From assembly GCA_947396885.1 (NCBI GenBank), contig OX377204.1:41625975-41689974 (forward strand): 64,000 bases of DNA. Reading direction: 5' to 3'. Position 1 is the stretch's first letter. Every line of letters begins with the position of its first letter. Below, in pieces: positions 33,562 through 44,420 of this stretch. Both the position numbers and the translations under genes were made by a program. Origin of the DNA: Heligmosomoides polygyrus polygyrus (lineage: Eukaryota > Nematoda > Chromadorea > Rhabditida > Heligmosomidae). The notes beneath the pieces were generated by a model. It made no database searches. It saw only the letters and a list, made by a program, of their open reading frames with translations, and had not been told where the DNA came from.

Positions 33562-33675
33562 AGGATACGCATTCCTTGACCCTGGCTTGTATCCCTGGTG
33601 GGAACAAACCAGATCCTGGGATCAGAGTGCACGCGGCATCAGGGATCTCTTCCTACTGCTCTACCACGCGCTGCA
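33562..33675 (-). repeat. tRNA-derived SINE-like copy 4
   Basis: On the minus strand, GCAGCGCGTGGTAGAGCAGT (box A-like), GCCGCGTGCACTCTGATCCC and a GGTTTGTTCCCACC block (box B-like). It aligns with the copy at 3043-3200. Confidence 0.45.
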
Positions 33676-34557
33676 ACATGAGTTTAGAAAGTACTAGATG
33701 TCTAAATTTCAGTGCTGTGAGGTTTTCATGTACGATATGCAAGACAGTTCCAAGGAAATTTTGGAGCGCAGCCACATTTTATGATGAACTCTTAACTACG
33801 ATCCGATCCTTACGTGCGATATCCGATCGCTCCGAATCTTTTCCGTTTTCGCGTAAAAGCTTTGCTACCATCGGCTATACAGGGTGACCATAAGCCCTCC
33901 AACAAAGACGTAGTCGTATAAAGAGGCTAGGAATGCACCAAACGTAATACAATTAAAGTAATTACTTTGACTAATTACTATTTAACATTCCTAAGGGGCC
34001 ACTTCCTGATAAGGGCCTTCAGATCATGTGGACAGTTTTGCAGCCCACGTAGGTGTACCTCTTACGCAATGTTATTCCTCATTTGTTCCTCAAGAAAGTA
34101 TTGGGCAACAGTTTTGCTGTATAGAGCGAAACTTTTTCTCCGAAATAATAAATGAAGGAAGGCCAAAAATCTAAAGATGCAGCAACTTCACAGCTAGTCT
34201 TTTGCAGGCACGATTTTGGCAGATGGACGGTGAACCGCTACCACGTGTTAGAACCGTCGCATTATCAGGATGATCGTTTTTGAACGATTTCGATTTTCGA
34301 ACAAACATTCTTACTGATTTTCACTCACTCTTTCTACACAAAAGCCTACTCTATGAGGAAGTTATTTTTAAAAATCATTAAAGACAAACAACCGTCATGC
34401 GTAGCCATTGTTTGCATACCATTAGGTTTCTCAGAGGGTACTTTTATTTCGCCCTTTCTAGAATCACTCAGCTTTGAGAAATTTTTCATCGAATGAAGCT
34501 GTGGCTGAATACCCTCCATGAGCGACGCGCTTCAACTGCGTTTATAATTTTTCCTAC
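33676..34557. other. Unassigned sequence; mariner-type end at 33881
   Basis: TACAGGGTGACCATAAGCCC at 33880-33899 looks like a Tc1/mariner terminal repeat, but no partner or transposase was found. The minus strand should contain a TM6 chemoreceptor exon if the gene continues here; none was recognised. Confidence 0.3.
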
Positions 34558-37158
34558 TCTCTTCTCCTCATAGCTGAGTCTTCGCCTCACTTGCCGGCTC
34601 GTGGAGATTTTCTTGTAGTCTTCTAAAAACTACGCATTGCATAATAATAGATTATGCACAAGGCTGAGTATTGCATTTGTTCCAGCTTTGTTCGTGTATG
34701 ATCAGCAAATTAATAGCGTTCTTCTGCTATAGTTTAGCTCTACTCATCTAATGTTCACTTCTAAGAAGGCTCTGAGTTTCCCTACAGATACCATAATACC
34801 GAATGTTCCTCGACCAATCCTCAGAAATTCAGCCACATCGGAATGAGAGTGCTCCATCCATTATGGACCAGATGAAGAATTTAGTTTAGTTTAGAATGAA
34901 GAATAGTTTTACGTCAGAGCCCACTACTTTCTAATAAGAACAGCTACAAACATGATAGTGGCAACGACTATAGCACCAAGAATATGCTGCATAACAGTTG
35001 GTATGTGGTGCTATGCAATTGAAGGAAGGCTCCTAATGAGGTCGCCTGATTTTGTTGCAGGAGTTATGGTCTACACTGTACTGTGCTTAAAAAAATATAA
35101 AAATACATTACAGACTACAATGTAAGTATTCATACATTATATAACTACAATTTGCTTTTTTGCTTCCTTTAACGGTCTTGACAGCCGATGAACAGCACTC
35201 ACCGATACCGATAACGAGGAGGAATGACTGAGCAGATACGACAGAAGCCTGAACGAAGCAACTATCAGCCACAGCACTGTGCATAGAGAAAACCGTAAAC
35301 GAAATTCAAAGGATCTCACTACACGGTCCAGGAGCTTTACGTATAACAAGAAAAGGCTGCAGAGCAAACTCACACTCAGGATCTGTGAAGCCAAAAACGC
35401 GCACCATGGCCGACGAGACTCGTAGGTTTCCATGTACACCGTTGCGAACGTTCTCTCCAAGACGCAGCAAGCAGCTGAATTCTCAGGCGTTTTTACCAGC
35501 TGCTACCCAACTAAGCAATACTAGCTAGTTTAATAAGCAAATTTCGCAGCAGTTTTGAGACTACAACAAATGGTTTAAGGTAGCGCTGGCTCGATCCTAC
35601 GACGAGTTTTTCTCGCTCCGAAACTTCTAGCTTCGAAGTCAAGATTCTACGTAGGGATGAGCCTACGTAGAATCTTGAACATTGAGATATTGAGCCTATT
35701 TGAGATATTTGTACAACCTTACAAATCCTACGTCCGTTTCATAAAGGATTTTGGAATATCAATATGTAATCCGTTCAAGAAAAAAGACAGCTTTGCTTCA
35801 GCTTCTAGAAAGCGTCCAAAAAGGTTTACAAGCAAGGTATGCATGAGATGTTTTGAAGGAGATTATAATGCCGTGCCAAGACTAGGGCTCTTGGCCTTCA
35901 AACGCTTCACAGCACGATTTCAAGAAACGGAGGATCAGACACCATGTTCCCGTCGCAAAACCTCAGAGTAGGTCAAATTTCTTTCCGTGAAGTGGCCTAC
36001 GGAAAATTGGATGCTGTCTAGAATTGTTCGTCGATGAATTGCTGTTGCTTGCTTTGTTCATATAGGCAAAATAGGATTTTCTCAGTTCCCTCATGTGGTT
36101 CTCCTAAGTGCTACTGTTTGTTTGAAGTTTTTACTTGTCACCTCTTTTTATTTTTTTCACAGGGTAAATGAAATGAACATAGAACTCAAAATGGCTTAAA
36201 TATCTGTTTTTGATAAGAATTTGATACTTGAAAAAGTTATTAGAAAAAGGTTGCTTTGGAACGCTCAAAACCGATGCAAGTTGGCCTGAGCGTTCTTTTC
36301 AGCAAGTGACCGAAATACATGCATGGTACTGTAAGAAACGTGGAAGCGGAAATAACACAAAACTCATTACTTCATTTAATCTCTCACAAGTGTAAGCAAT
36401 ATGGTAGCATCTAGGTGGCCGTTAACGAATATAGATTTCCGGTCAGCTAACATGCGACTCTTCCAGAACAACAAATGTCAATAAAAGATCCCTGTATTCG
36501 CATCATTATTAGGATGACTTCTCAATTATCGCTTGCGTAACAAATCAGAGTTTATGCAAGATGTCTCCGTAAGTAGGACGAAAGTATTTTATGTAGACAC
36601 AATGAAGCTAGAGCTTTCTGACTAGTAACATGTCAGAAATTTCGTCACTCTTACTGCTTGATCGGTCTTATTGAAGATGGAAAGTACTGCTAACAACCTA
36701 ACAACCTAAGAACACTGAGCTAGAATTGGCGTACAAAGCCAGATCAAGGATTACTAGAGGAATTAAAGATATGCACGCTCCGGCTAAGGAATTAGATTCT
36801 TGATTGAAGCACCCTTGAAACCTTTTTGTGGTACAGGACTATTCGATAGTAACATCATCTCCAAATACTCCCCATCCGGATGACCGACGTTGACCAACCC
36901 TTCCATTCTGAAGCTGTACCCGTGACTAAGTTCTGAGATCGATGTTGAATAGCCGATGATTCACAAATCGTGGCTTGATGCAGACTACAGTTGCATCCGA
37001 ATGAACTACTCAAATAAGCAATCGAACGATTTTCACTCAAATTTGGATTCTCGAATTTTCCGTTTTTTTAACGTTCAAGAACTCGCGGTTTTCGAATGTA
37101 TGTGTTCGATTCGATGATTCGTTTCATTCGTTTCATTCCAGTTTTCAGAAAATTGCAG

Positions 37159-37233
<75 letters not shown>

Positions 37234-38840
37234 TGCGACCAGAAAGTATAGGGACACTTAAAAATTGTAGTTTTCGTACGCTAATCGATATCAATCGACC
37301 TGAACTTTTTACTGTAAAATTCGTTACGGCAAAGAAGTTCGAAGCAAAAGATTTTAGGAAAATCGGTTTGATGTGAGCTAAATAAGAAAATAAAATATGG
37401 AGACGCACCATTTTCAATTGACCAGAAAGTATAGGGACACTAGTAAAAAACAACTTCATTGTCAAGATAAAAAACAGTCGTTGATAACTAGTACTCAATT
37501 GGTCCTCCGCGGTTCATTGCAACATCTACAAGTCGGGCTGGCATCGAAGCAGCATGATTTCGAAGTGTTTGTAGAGGAAGTTCATCCCAAGCGCGTAGAA
37601 TTGCTGATCGAAGTCCTTGCAGAGAAGAATATGTCTGGTTATGCTTGTAAATCTTCCTTACAAGGTGTCCCCAGATATTTTCCATTGGGTTCATATCGGG
37701 AGAACATGCAGGCCAGTCGAGAACTTCAACAGAATTTCTTCTGAGGAAGCCTTTTGTGGATCTGCTGGCATGCGGCGGTGCATTGTCCTGTTGAAAGACC
37801 CATCCCTGACCAGCATTCTGTTGAAGGAATGGGAGCAGATGGGTTTCCAACAGTTGCTGGTATTCATCTGCGTCCATCCTTGCTGACGTGAAGGCAAGAG
37901 GGAGCTTTCCTTCTGCGTGGAATGCCGCCCACACCATAACTGTGCCGCCTCCAAAATTCCTTCTTGGGAAATACTCCTTCTCCTTGCGTAAGTCATGCCA
38001 GTAGAATCGGTTCCCATCTGGACCATCGAGGTTAAAGCGCTTTTCGTCCGAGAAGATCACCTGAACTATGAAATGTTAAAATACCTAGCGTCAGAACTGA
38101 CAACGCAAAAAATCTGCCTTAGTACAAAGACGTCGTTTGTTCCTAGAGACGAACTCGAGCCTGTTCCTCTTGTGCGTTTCTGTCAAACGTGGAGCAGAAC
38201 GGAGCTGGGTATATACAACATTCCCATTGCGTTTTAAGCAGCACCGAATCGTTTCTTTCGAGACTTTCTTACTCAAACTCTTGCGCACTTCCTCCAAACT
38301 GATTGATTTATTGGAAACTATTCGCACGATTTGCCTCTCGTCTCGAGTCGAAAGAAGCCTGGGACGTCCTGAAGACTTCCTCGAGTGATATAGATCAGGA
38401 CTGCGTAGAAATTTGCTAATAACGTTCTTTGATCGTCCCAGTTGAGTCGAAATTTGGCGTATGCTGAGTCCTGCATCTCTGAGGGCCTTGATTTGAGCTT
38501 GTTCCTCTATTGATAGCATCGATCCGCGACCCATCCTTACAATGAGCAAATCATGAGGCAGTATATTGCATAGCAAAATAGTTTTCAACAACGTACCTTT
38601 CTCCGCGCACCTTATTTGGTGGCGTCCCTATACTTTCTGGTCACTCAAAAACAGGGTCCCGTCACGTGATCCTTTCCCGTTCCTTGCCACCTCGGGGGAT
38701 TTTGCCCATTTCTTTCGTATATATGTTTTTTGCCGTGTGGAATTCCATAGTATAATTTTTAGATCAATTCCTGCGGGTAGCTAGCAGAATTACGCAATTT
38801 GCTGGTGTCCCTATACTTTCCGGTCGCAGTGTATATATAT

Positions 38841-38871
<31 letters not shown>

Positions 38872-40868
38872 TATTTATATATATTTATATATATATATAA
38901 TTGGAGTTTTGCGAGTATTATGAGTATGAAATTTGTGAGCATTTAAAACCATTCGTGTAATCGAAAAAACTTCGAGAGCATAACTATAATGCAGAATTCT
39001 CGTCTTCCATGAATGTTCAAACCGTTCAATCCCTCAGACTTTCTTCTTGGTAGGAGTATAAACATCCATGGTGCTTCTTGATTTGTTTGTTTTGTTTCGA
39101 CGTTTCAGAAGAATTCTTTCGGTAAGTAGAAAGACAGCTTTACACCAAAATCAATTGAGCACTGCAGTGCATTAGATGATGAGCGATGTCTATCAAAACG
39201 ATTGCTTGCCTACAGTAGGTGTGAATTTTTAACCCTAACCCAGTGCTCACACTTTTGGAGATGCTCACTCTCGAATTGCGAGGTAGCCTACATCTTGACG
39301 CTGACAGCGTTCAACGTTCTCATGGGTAGTATTTTGAACCACGTTTCTCAAAAAGAATCCAATTTGGCTGTGACGCTGTTCACACGATGCTCCACCGGCT
39401 TGAAAGCAACACAATCACAGAAAGTGGAATCGTGACTGATTTTCTCCTTCTGCCTTTTGTTCAAGTTCGAGAGGTGAATAGTCATTGCAAAACATTCAGT
39501 GGCTGATGAATTACATTTCCGGTTCCGCCTTCCGGCCCGGCAAATCGGATGACGGAATGGAACGGGAGGGCTAAGAACGAATTGAAACCGGAACTGTTCC
39601 CTACAGAAGTTTCCTAAATGCTTAGGATACGTAGCGCACACTAATTCTACATTGCTCTCACATTGTAATTTCTTCACTACACATTGCTCTCGAGATGACT
39701 AGTGGCCTGGAGTTCCCCTCGATGCAGTTGTGAAGACAAAGTCATTGAAGCGCCGCATGTTTTGAATTGGTAGTTTCGTGCCTCTGATACACGGATTTGT
39801 CGTAAAGAGCTCAGACACGCACTGTAATGTAACTCCCGAAGTGTAACTCTTGCATGATTCTCGATTCCCAACTCACCCAAGCAGCCAGTGTATGTGTACG
39901 ATCCGTCGTAGGCAACATCGAGATAAGTGTTAATATCCGGATAGGCGTGGGAAAATGTAAGGCAAAATGAGGCGAGGCCGATCGTGTTGCACACCACGTA
40001 TCCAAGCAATAGCAGTGTGAAGATGACTCTGGAAGGCGAAGACGGTTAGCAAGTCTGTCAGTTGTTCACAAAGCACAGGTGCCCTGATATCTCATAGACT
40101 CTACACGGGAAGCTTCGTTGCCGGTGGCCCTAGAAGCCCTCTTTTGATGCTTTTCATTTCTAGCAAATATCTCGGATAAACCTATAATTACGACACAGTC
40201 AAAACTCGTCCTCAGAAGTGTTTCCTCAAATATTACAATACTTCGGAAGAATTTGAAAAACACCTGGAGACCGAATTTCCTCAAAATAAGCAAAATAAGT
40301 GTACTAGTGTTTTCGGCACTACAGGTGTGTTTGTTACAACCGAAAATTTGGGAAGTTTAAGAGAAGTTTGGTGCACCTGATTTTAGGGTGGACCTGTCTA
40401 CAATTGTGATACGCACTGCATGTAGACGAATTGAAGAGAAAATCAGAAACCTTCAACAAGATTCCAGCGAAAGCTGCTTACTGGTCGAACAAAAACTTCA
40501 GTCACAAGGTTAACGTAACGAACGACTTATCTGGAACGGTGCTATGTTTATTCCCCCTGACATTTCAGTCTGCGTTTCAAGAGGCCTCGAAGCGAAACTA
40601 ATTAGAACCTTGCGTTCCTCACCGTCACTCACTACTTTCAGATTACGTCGTCAGCAAGTTAGCTGCCAGTTCGTTATGCCTCTTCATGGAGGAAGGCAAA
40701 GAGGTCTCACCCAAAAATCTGATGAAATGCTCTGCGAACCAGCACAATCAGCACCACCGTACATCCGAGCATGACGGTCGACACAAGGGACGCTGCGGCC
40801 AACAAACTGTTGAAAACGAGCACGAACGGGTCTGCACAAGCGCCGTAGGTCACAGCCGAGCTCTCCAT
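34558..40868 (-). CDS. Chemoreceptor (Srab/Sra-like) 5' exons: TM1-TM5
   Basis: Minus-strand exons: 40711-40868 (ATG; MESSAVTYGACADPF..., TM1, ends FHQIFG; in-frame TAG four codons upstream); 39877-40028 (VIFTLLLLGYVVCNTIG, TM2, then YTYTGCL); 35203-35474 (ACCVLERTFATVYMETYE, then TM4). Donors GTGAGA, GTGAGT, GTGAGT and acceptors CCAG, TCAG are sound and phases 2, 1, 0 match. Less sure: 34928-35010 (TVMQHILGAIVV, TM5) and 34558-34622 (DYKKISTSRQVRRRLSYEEK, basic loop), which join one base out of phase. The ERxxATxxxxxYE motif after TM3 is typical of nematode Sra/Srab/Sre receptors. The 4.4-kb second intron holds the Tc1 element at 37231-38831. TM3 looks short, so an exon may be missing. Confidence 0.7.
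37163..37230. repeat. (TA)n microsatellite
   Basis: About 33 TA units directly left of the Tc1-like element, which inserted in TA. A related TA/TTTA tract continues on the right. Confidence 0.95.
37231..38831 (-). mobile_element. Complete Tc1-family transposon with IR/DR ends
   Basis: 1601 bp. Outer inverted repeats start CACTGCGACCAGAAAGTATA (left) and CACTGCGACCGGAAAGTATA (right, inverted), ~28 bp with two differences, flanked by TA. A second repeat of GACCAGAAAGTATAGGGAC lies ~190 bp inside the left end and inverted ~185 bp inside the right end. This is the IR/DR layout of Tc3 and Sleeping Beauty-type elements. The transposase frame is intact once one small intron is removed. It sits in a chemoreceptor intron in antisense-to-plus orientation, i.e. 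the same strand as the receptor. Confidence 0.93.
37488..38534 (-). CDS. Tc1-family transposase (DD34E)
   Basis: Two exons: 38105-38534 and 37488-38065, with a proposed 39-nt GT-AG intron (38066-38104, phase 1), giving about 335 residues, the family norm. The start MGRGSMLSIEEQ is preferred over an upstream ATG because Tc1 relatives start this way. The N-terminal half has two helix-turn-helix motifs (RQISTQLGRSKNVI; KKVSKETIRCCLK) and an SSGRPRLL linker. The catalytic triad is D in VIFSDEKRF, D in QQDNAPPH and E in NPMENIWG, with 34 residues between the last two. It cuts and pastes the element at TA. No stop or frameshift is seen, so it may be active. Confidence 0.9.
38832..38902. repeat. TA/TTTA microsatellite
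   Basis: (TTTA)n with TA runs, directly right of the Tc1-like element. Confidence 0.95.
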
Positions 40869-40908
40869 ATGGTCGGGCTAAAAATCCTCATCAAAGTGCT
40901 GAACTGGT

Positions 40909-41084
40909 TCAACCTCGGGGGAAGCAGACTCTCGTAGGACAGCCATCAATACAAGTGTATGAGTCGATATCCTCTGCCAAGCTCAAAATCACAGCGGGTA
41001 AATATCGATGGTATGCTTCAACAGCAGTTGCGTCTCCGAGAAGTCTACCCAGGTCTTTCGGTACGTAAACAATTTGCGCCTTTA
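40909..41084 (-). CDS. Candidate terminal exon of unknown function
   Basis: On the minus strand an open stretch follows a strong acceptor (AATTTTTTTAG at 41085) and ends with TGA at 40909-40911: KAQIVYVPKDLGRLLGDATA, YHRYLPAVILSLAEDI, CIDGCPTRVCFPRG. That is 57 codons with protein-like composition and four Cys near the end. It stops only 41 bp before the chemoreceptor ATG on the same strand, so it would be the end of an upstream gene or an alternative exon. No family recognised; other frames of the same stretch are partly open. Confidence 0.3.
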
Positions 41085-41724
41085 CTAAAAAAATTTAAAC
41101 CAATGCATATACTGTTCGAAGCAATAAAATTAAATAAAAAAGAGAAGTGATTAACACTCTTCGTCAGTTATTACATGTGATGGTCATCCAAAAATTACTA
41201 GCTTCCATGCAATTTATTCTACGAAGATTTTTTTAAGTTCTAAGAAAATGGTTCTTCTTTGAAGGTGCAGGTCTAGCTCTAACAAGAAATTCGTTTTATT
41301 TTTTTTTCGTCTAGTTTGCGTATTTACTAGAGTACCTTTCATCAATCCAAAATGTACTCTACAGAAATAGAAAGAAACTGAGAAACCCAAAACACATTCA
41401 AACCTCAAGAAAATGAACTGCACAGCATGGTACCAGGTTCTTCAAGAAGGAAATCAGAGTGTCAGTTGCTCGGTGGTCGTAAAAGAGTGACAGACAGCGG
41501 AAAATTATAATAGAGGAATAGGAAAGGGTGATGACTGCTGTTTTCATAAGAGGAGAAACGCCCTTTCAAATACTTGTGGCCTTTATGCAGTTCCTTCGAA
41601 GGAAAGAGGAGGAATGGCTAACAATTGAAATCTACCTCTCTTCAGTGAGAAAGACAAGAGTACTCAATGCAGTAGAATTTGATTCCATTAAATTTCTGCC
41701 AACTGTCCGTGACTGTTTATTTTA
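41085..41724. other. Unassigned sequence
   Basis: No gene or repeat recognised. Confidence 0.35.
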
Positions 41725-42612
41725 CCAGGCTGTCCAATAATTTTTGTCCGAAAATTTCACCATTTTTAATTTTTTCAACTTTATTGAAAAACAAGTCTAA
41801 TCAACAATATAATCACCACAGTTATCCACAACAGTGGCCCATCGATTGGGCAGGTCGCCGATGCTCTTCGCCTAGAACTCCGGGGGCTGCGACTCGAAGA
41901 AGCCCACGATGTCGGATTTGAGGGTGTCGTAGTTGGTGAATTTTCTTCCGGCCAAATGGTGCTACAGCGGGCGGAACAAGTGGTAGTCGGAGGGGGCGAG
42001 GTCCGGGGAGTACGGCGGATGGGCAACCGTCTCCCAGCCGAGCTTCGCCAACGTCTGCTGGGTCTCCTTCGCCCCGTGGGGGCTCGCGTTGTCGTGCAGC
42101 AGGTGGACCGAGGCCCGTCGGGGACGCTTTTCTCGGATGACGGCAGCTAGTTTCTCGAGCTGATCGGTGTGGATGGAGGCGGTGACCGTCCTGCCCTGCG
42201 GGAGCAGCTCAAAGTACAGCATGCCCTTGGCGTCCCATCAGCAGCAGAGCATGATCTTCAGCGGGTGTTCCCTGTCCTCGAGGCTCGTGTCGCCGCTCTC
42301 GAAACGATTGAACCAGCGCCTGACTGTGCGTTGGAACACTGCGTCCTCCCTGCACGCTCTGCAGATGTTGACAACCGCGGTGCCCGTGTCGTTGCCCAGC
42401 AGCCACTCGTAGTACACGAACGTACGAATTCGACCTTGGTCCATTTTAGCTTGAACTGGTAGTTAGACGCGGCGACTGCGCCTTATATACCCCTAGCGTG
42501 GAACTCTGGAGAACCTTCTAGAAGGTCTTTTCACTTACTTGATATTATGACACTTCTAAGGAAAATTATAGAATTTTGAAAATTTTCGGACAGGAATTAT
42601 TGGACAGCCCGG
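41725..42612 (-). mobile_element. Mariner transposon, internally deleted
   Basis: About 888 bp with ~30-bp inverted ends (GGCTGTCCAATAATT, TGTCCGAAAATTT) flanked by TA. The minus strand encodes a mariner transposase start (MDQGRIRTFVYYEWLLGN, VQRWF-like VRRWFNRFESGD), then jumps from LEDREHP to KIMLCC. About 100 residues with the first catalytic Asp are missing. A TGA stands where Trp is expected before DAKGM. The second half is good: LLHDNASPHGAK, then HPPYSPDLAPSDYHLF, i.e. D and D 34 residues apart (DD34D). Inactive, but the ends look intact. Mariners such as bandit are known from hookworms. Confidence 0.88.
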
Positions 42613-43834
42613 TATTTTCTGTTGTCGTCTGCATTGAGAGCGGGACCTTGTGGGACAGAAGGAACCATTCTGTGAAACAGACAGATCTGGACTTCGAAAA
42701 TATCTCCCGATGGCCAAGTGTACCAAGGAATTCGCTGTCGTAACCGCTTGACCTGAATTCTTAGCTAAAACAGTTGTAGTTCTGTAGTTATACGAAACAA
42801 TTATGGAAGTATAGAAAAAATTTTGGACCGTAAGAGTCTACTTAGTGAGCGTAAAATCTTTAAAAAATATTGCCAAGACAAGTGACAATGCTCAAAATCG
42901 TTAAACCATGCTATGGTTCACAGCACCTCGAATCTTCCCTGAGGCTTTACAACTTTCCGAAAGCTAAGGGAACTAAGCATAGTAAGAAATTTGCTATTTT
43001 AGAAGTATTGCTGTTACTGTTTGGTTCTGAAATCTTGGTGATTTTTCTCGTTTAGCAATTTTTGATGAGACTGCCGGTACTTCTCTAAAGATGAAGACAT
43101 GCTCGTACATAATGGTCATGCAGATAGACTTGAAAAAGCAATGAAGAAAAAACTGGCTTTTTACCTACTAAAATACAGTCAAACTGACTGCAGCTATGGG
43201 ATGTTTTATTTAACGATTTTACCGAATTTAGCGCAAAAATTTTTCGTTAAAAAAGGTCGTTGAAAATTTACCGAAAAAAAAGCCGCCATCAATTCTTGGC
43301 GAAAATTTGCTGCCCAGTCATCAAATACTCTTGAATGAACCAAACGCCCGCTGGTCGTGCTATTACCGAGTCCATGTTCAGGACATCTTAGAATGAAAAG
43401 GCAAACCTTTATTAGGTTATTGTTTATCAGCTTATCAGAAATCAGCCATCTCAGCTGCCGCCCTGACTGCTGGGTGGGGATTCGCCCCAGAAATGGCTGC
43501 AACCGAGTGCAATAGCCATGCTGATCGACTTTATTTATCTGCTGTAGACCTCCTTTGGCGGTCTCTCATTTCGCATAAGTAACGGTCCTCCGTACATTAT
43601 TTCCGTAATGATTGTACGTTCACCTATGTTGCAAACAGAAGTCCGATGCTGCGCACTACGAATACAAAAACATTGACAAGAATGGGAAATTACGAGTAAG
43701 AAACGCAGGCATGTGAGGGGATGTCTCAAAATCAGCAGCTTGCGACAGCACTTCGTGCAGAGGCGCTGCACAGTTTGACAAAAGGCTATTCGTTATCAGC
43801 TCTGTTTGACGGGACAGAACATCCAGTACATCCT
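42613..43834. other. Unassigned sequence
   Basis: No gene recognised. Frames near 43206-43922 on the minus strand are short and overlap the tRNA-like remnant. Confidence 0.35.
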
Positions 43835-43906
43835 GCGCCGATGTTGTAAGGTGTAGCATCGTTGCCCGGAAAACAGAAGGTGCGAGTTCGAGTCCCGCTT
43901 GGCGCA
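43835..43906 (+). pseudogene. Diverged tRNA-like copy related to the 5-kb array
   Basis: GCGCCG at 43835 and CTTGGCGC at the end pair as an acceptor stem. Box B (AGTTCGAGTCCCGC) is well kept; the D arm and anticodon region are degraded. The 3' flank AAGAGTTTTGATCGCAAC matches the flank of the 5-kb copies, so the whole unit, not only the tRNA part, was copied to this site. Confidence 0.7.
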
Positions 43907-44104
43907 AGAGTTTTGATCGCAACTAAACATTCTTCTAACTGTTACTGTTCGTTACGTTACTTGCTAGCCGAGAGTCATTCCCTGTGATACTTTTCGACGC
44001 TTTTGAACTTACACGTTGCTGTCCCTAACCGGACATCCGCAAAGTCGTCTTCTCGCTGACTACGTGCTACACACAGTGCATTCTCGTAGGTGCACGTTTT
44101 TACT

Positions 44105-44375
44105 CTGCCGTTATGTGGAAGAGATAAAGGAGGGTGTGTGTGTGCCCGACAGAAGGAGATGTCACGTGCTCCCGATTTCAGGTTCTTGGTTCGGGTTTTC
44201 CACCCAGACCAACTAAGTCTTTCATCTCATCTTTTAGAGTGGGTGGTAGCAGACATGTCGTCTGAGAAGAAAAAACACTGAATTCTGTGGGCCAAGCGCG
44301 CACTCAAAATTTCTCCAGGACAAGCCGTAGAAGAATATCAAATGCATACTGCATCCCACAAAGAGATTAATCAAC
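44105..44375 (+). repeat. tRNA-derived SINE-like copy 5
   Basis: GGAGATGTCACGTGCTCCCG then GGTTCTTGGTTCGGGTTTTC and GACCAACTAAGTCTTTCATC, followed by GCATCCCACAAAGAGATTAA at about 44347. Same block order as copy 3. Confidence 0.45.
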
Positions 44376-44420
44376 ATCGTGCTTTATCCTTATCTTTACA
44401 GAAGAGAGCCAGGGTAATGC

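Noticed and set aside
35657..35971. 104-codon plus frame inside the chemoreceptor intron
   Set aside because: Opposite strand to the gene, with no motif or splice support.
37163..38902. Treating the TA and TTTA tracts as Tc1 termini
   Set aside because: The element ends are defined by CACTGCGACC inverted repeats; the tracts are host microsatellite that supplied the TA target.
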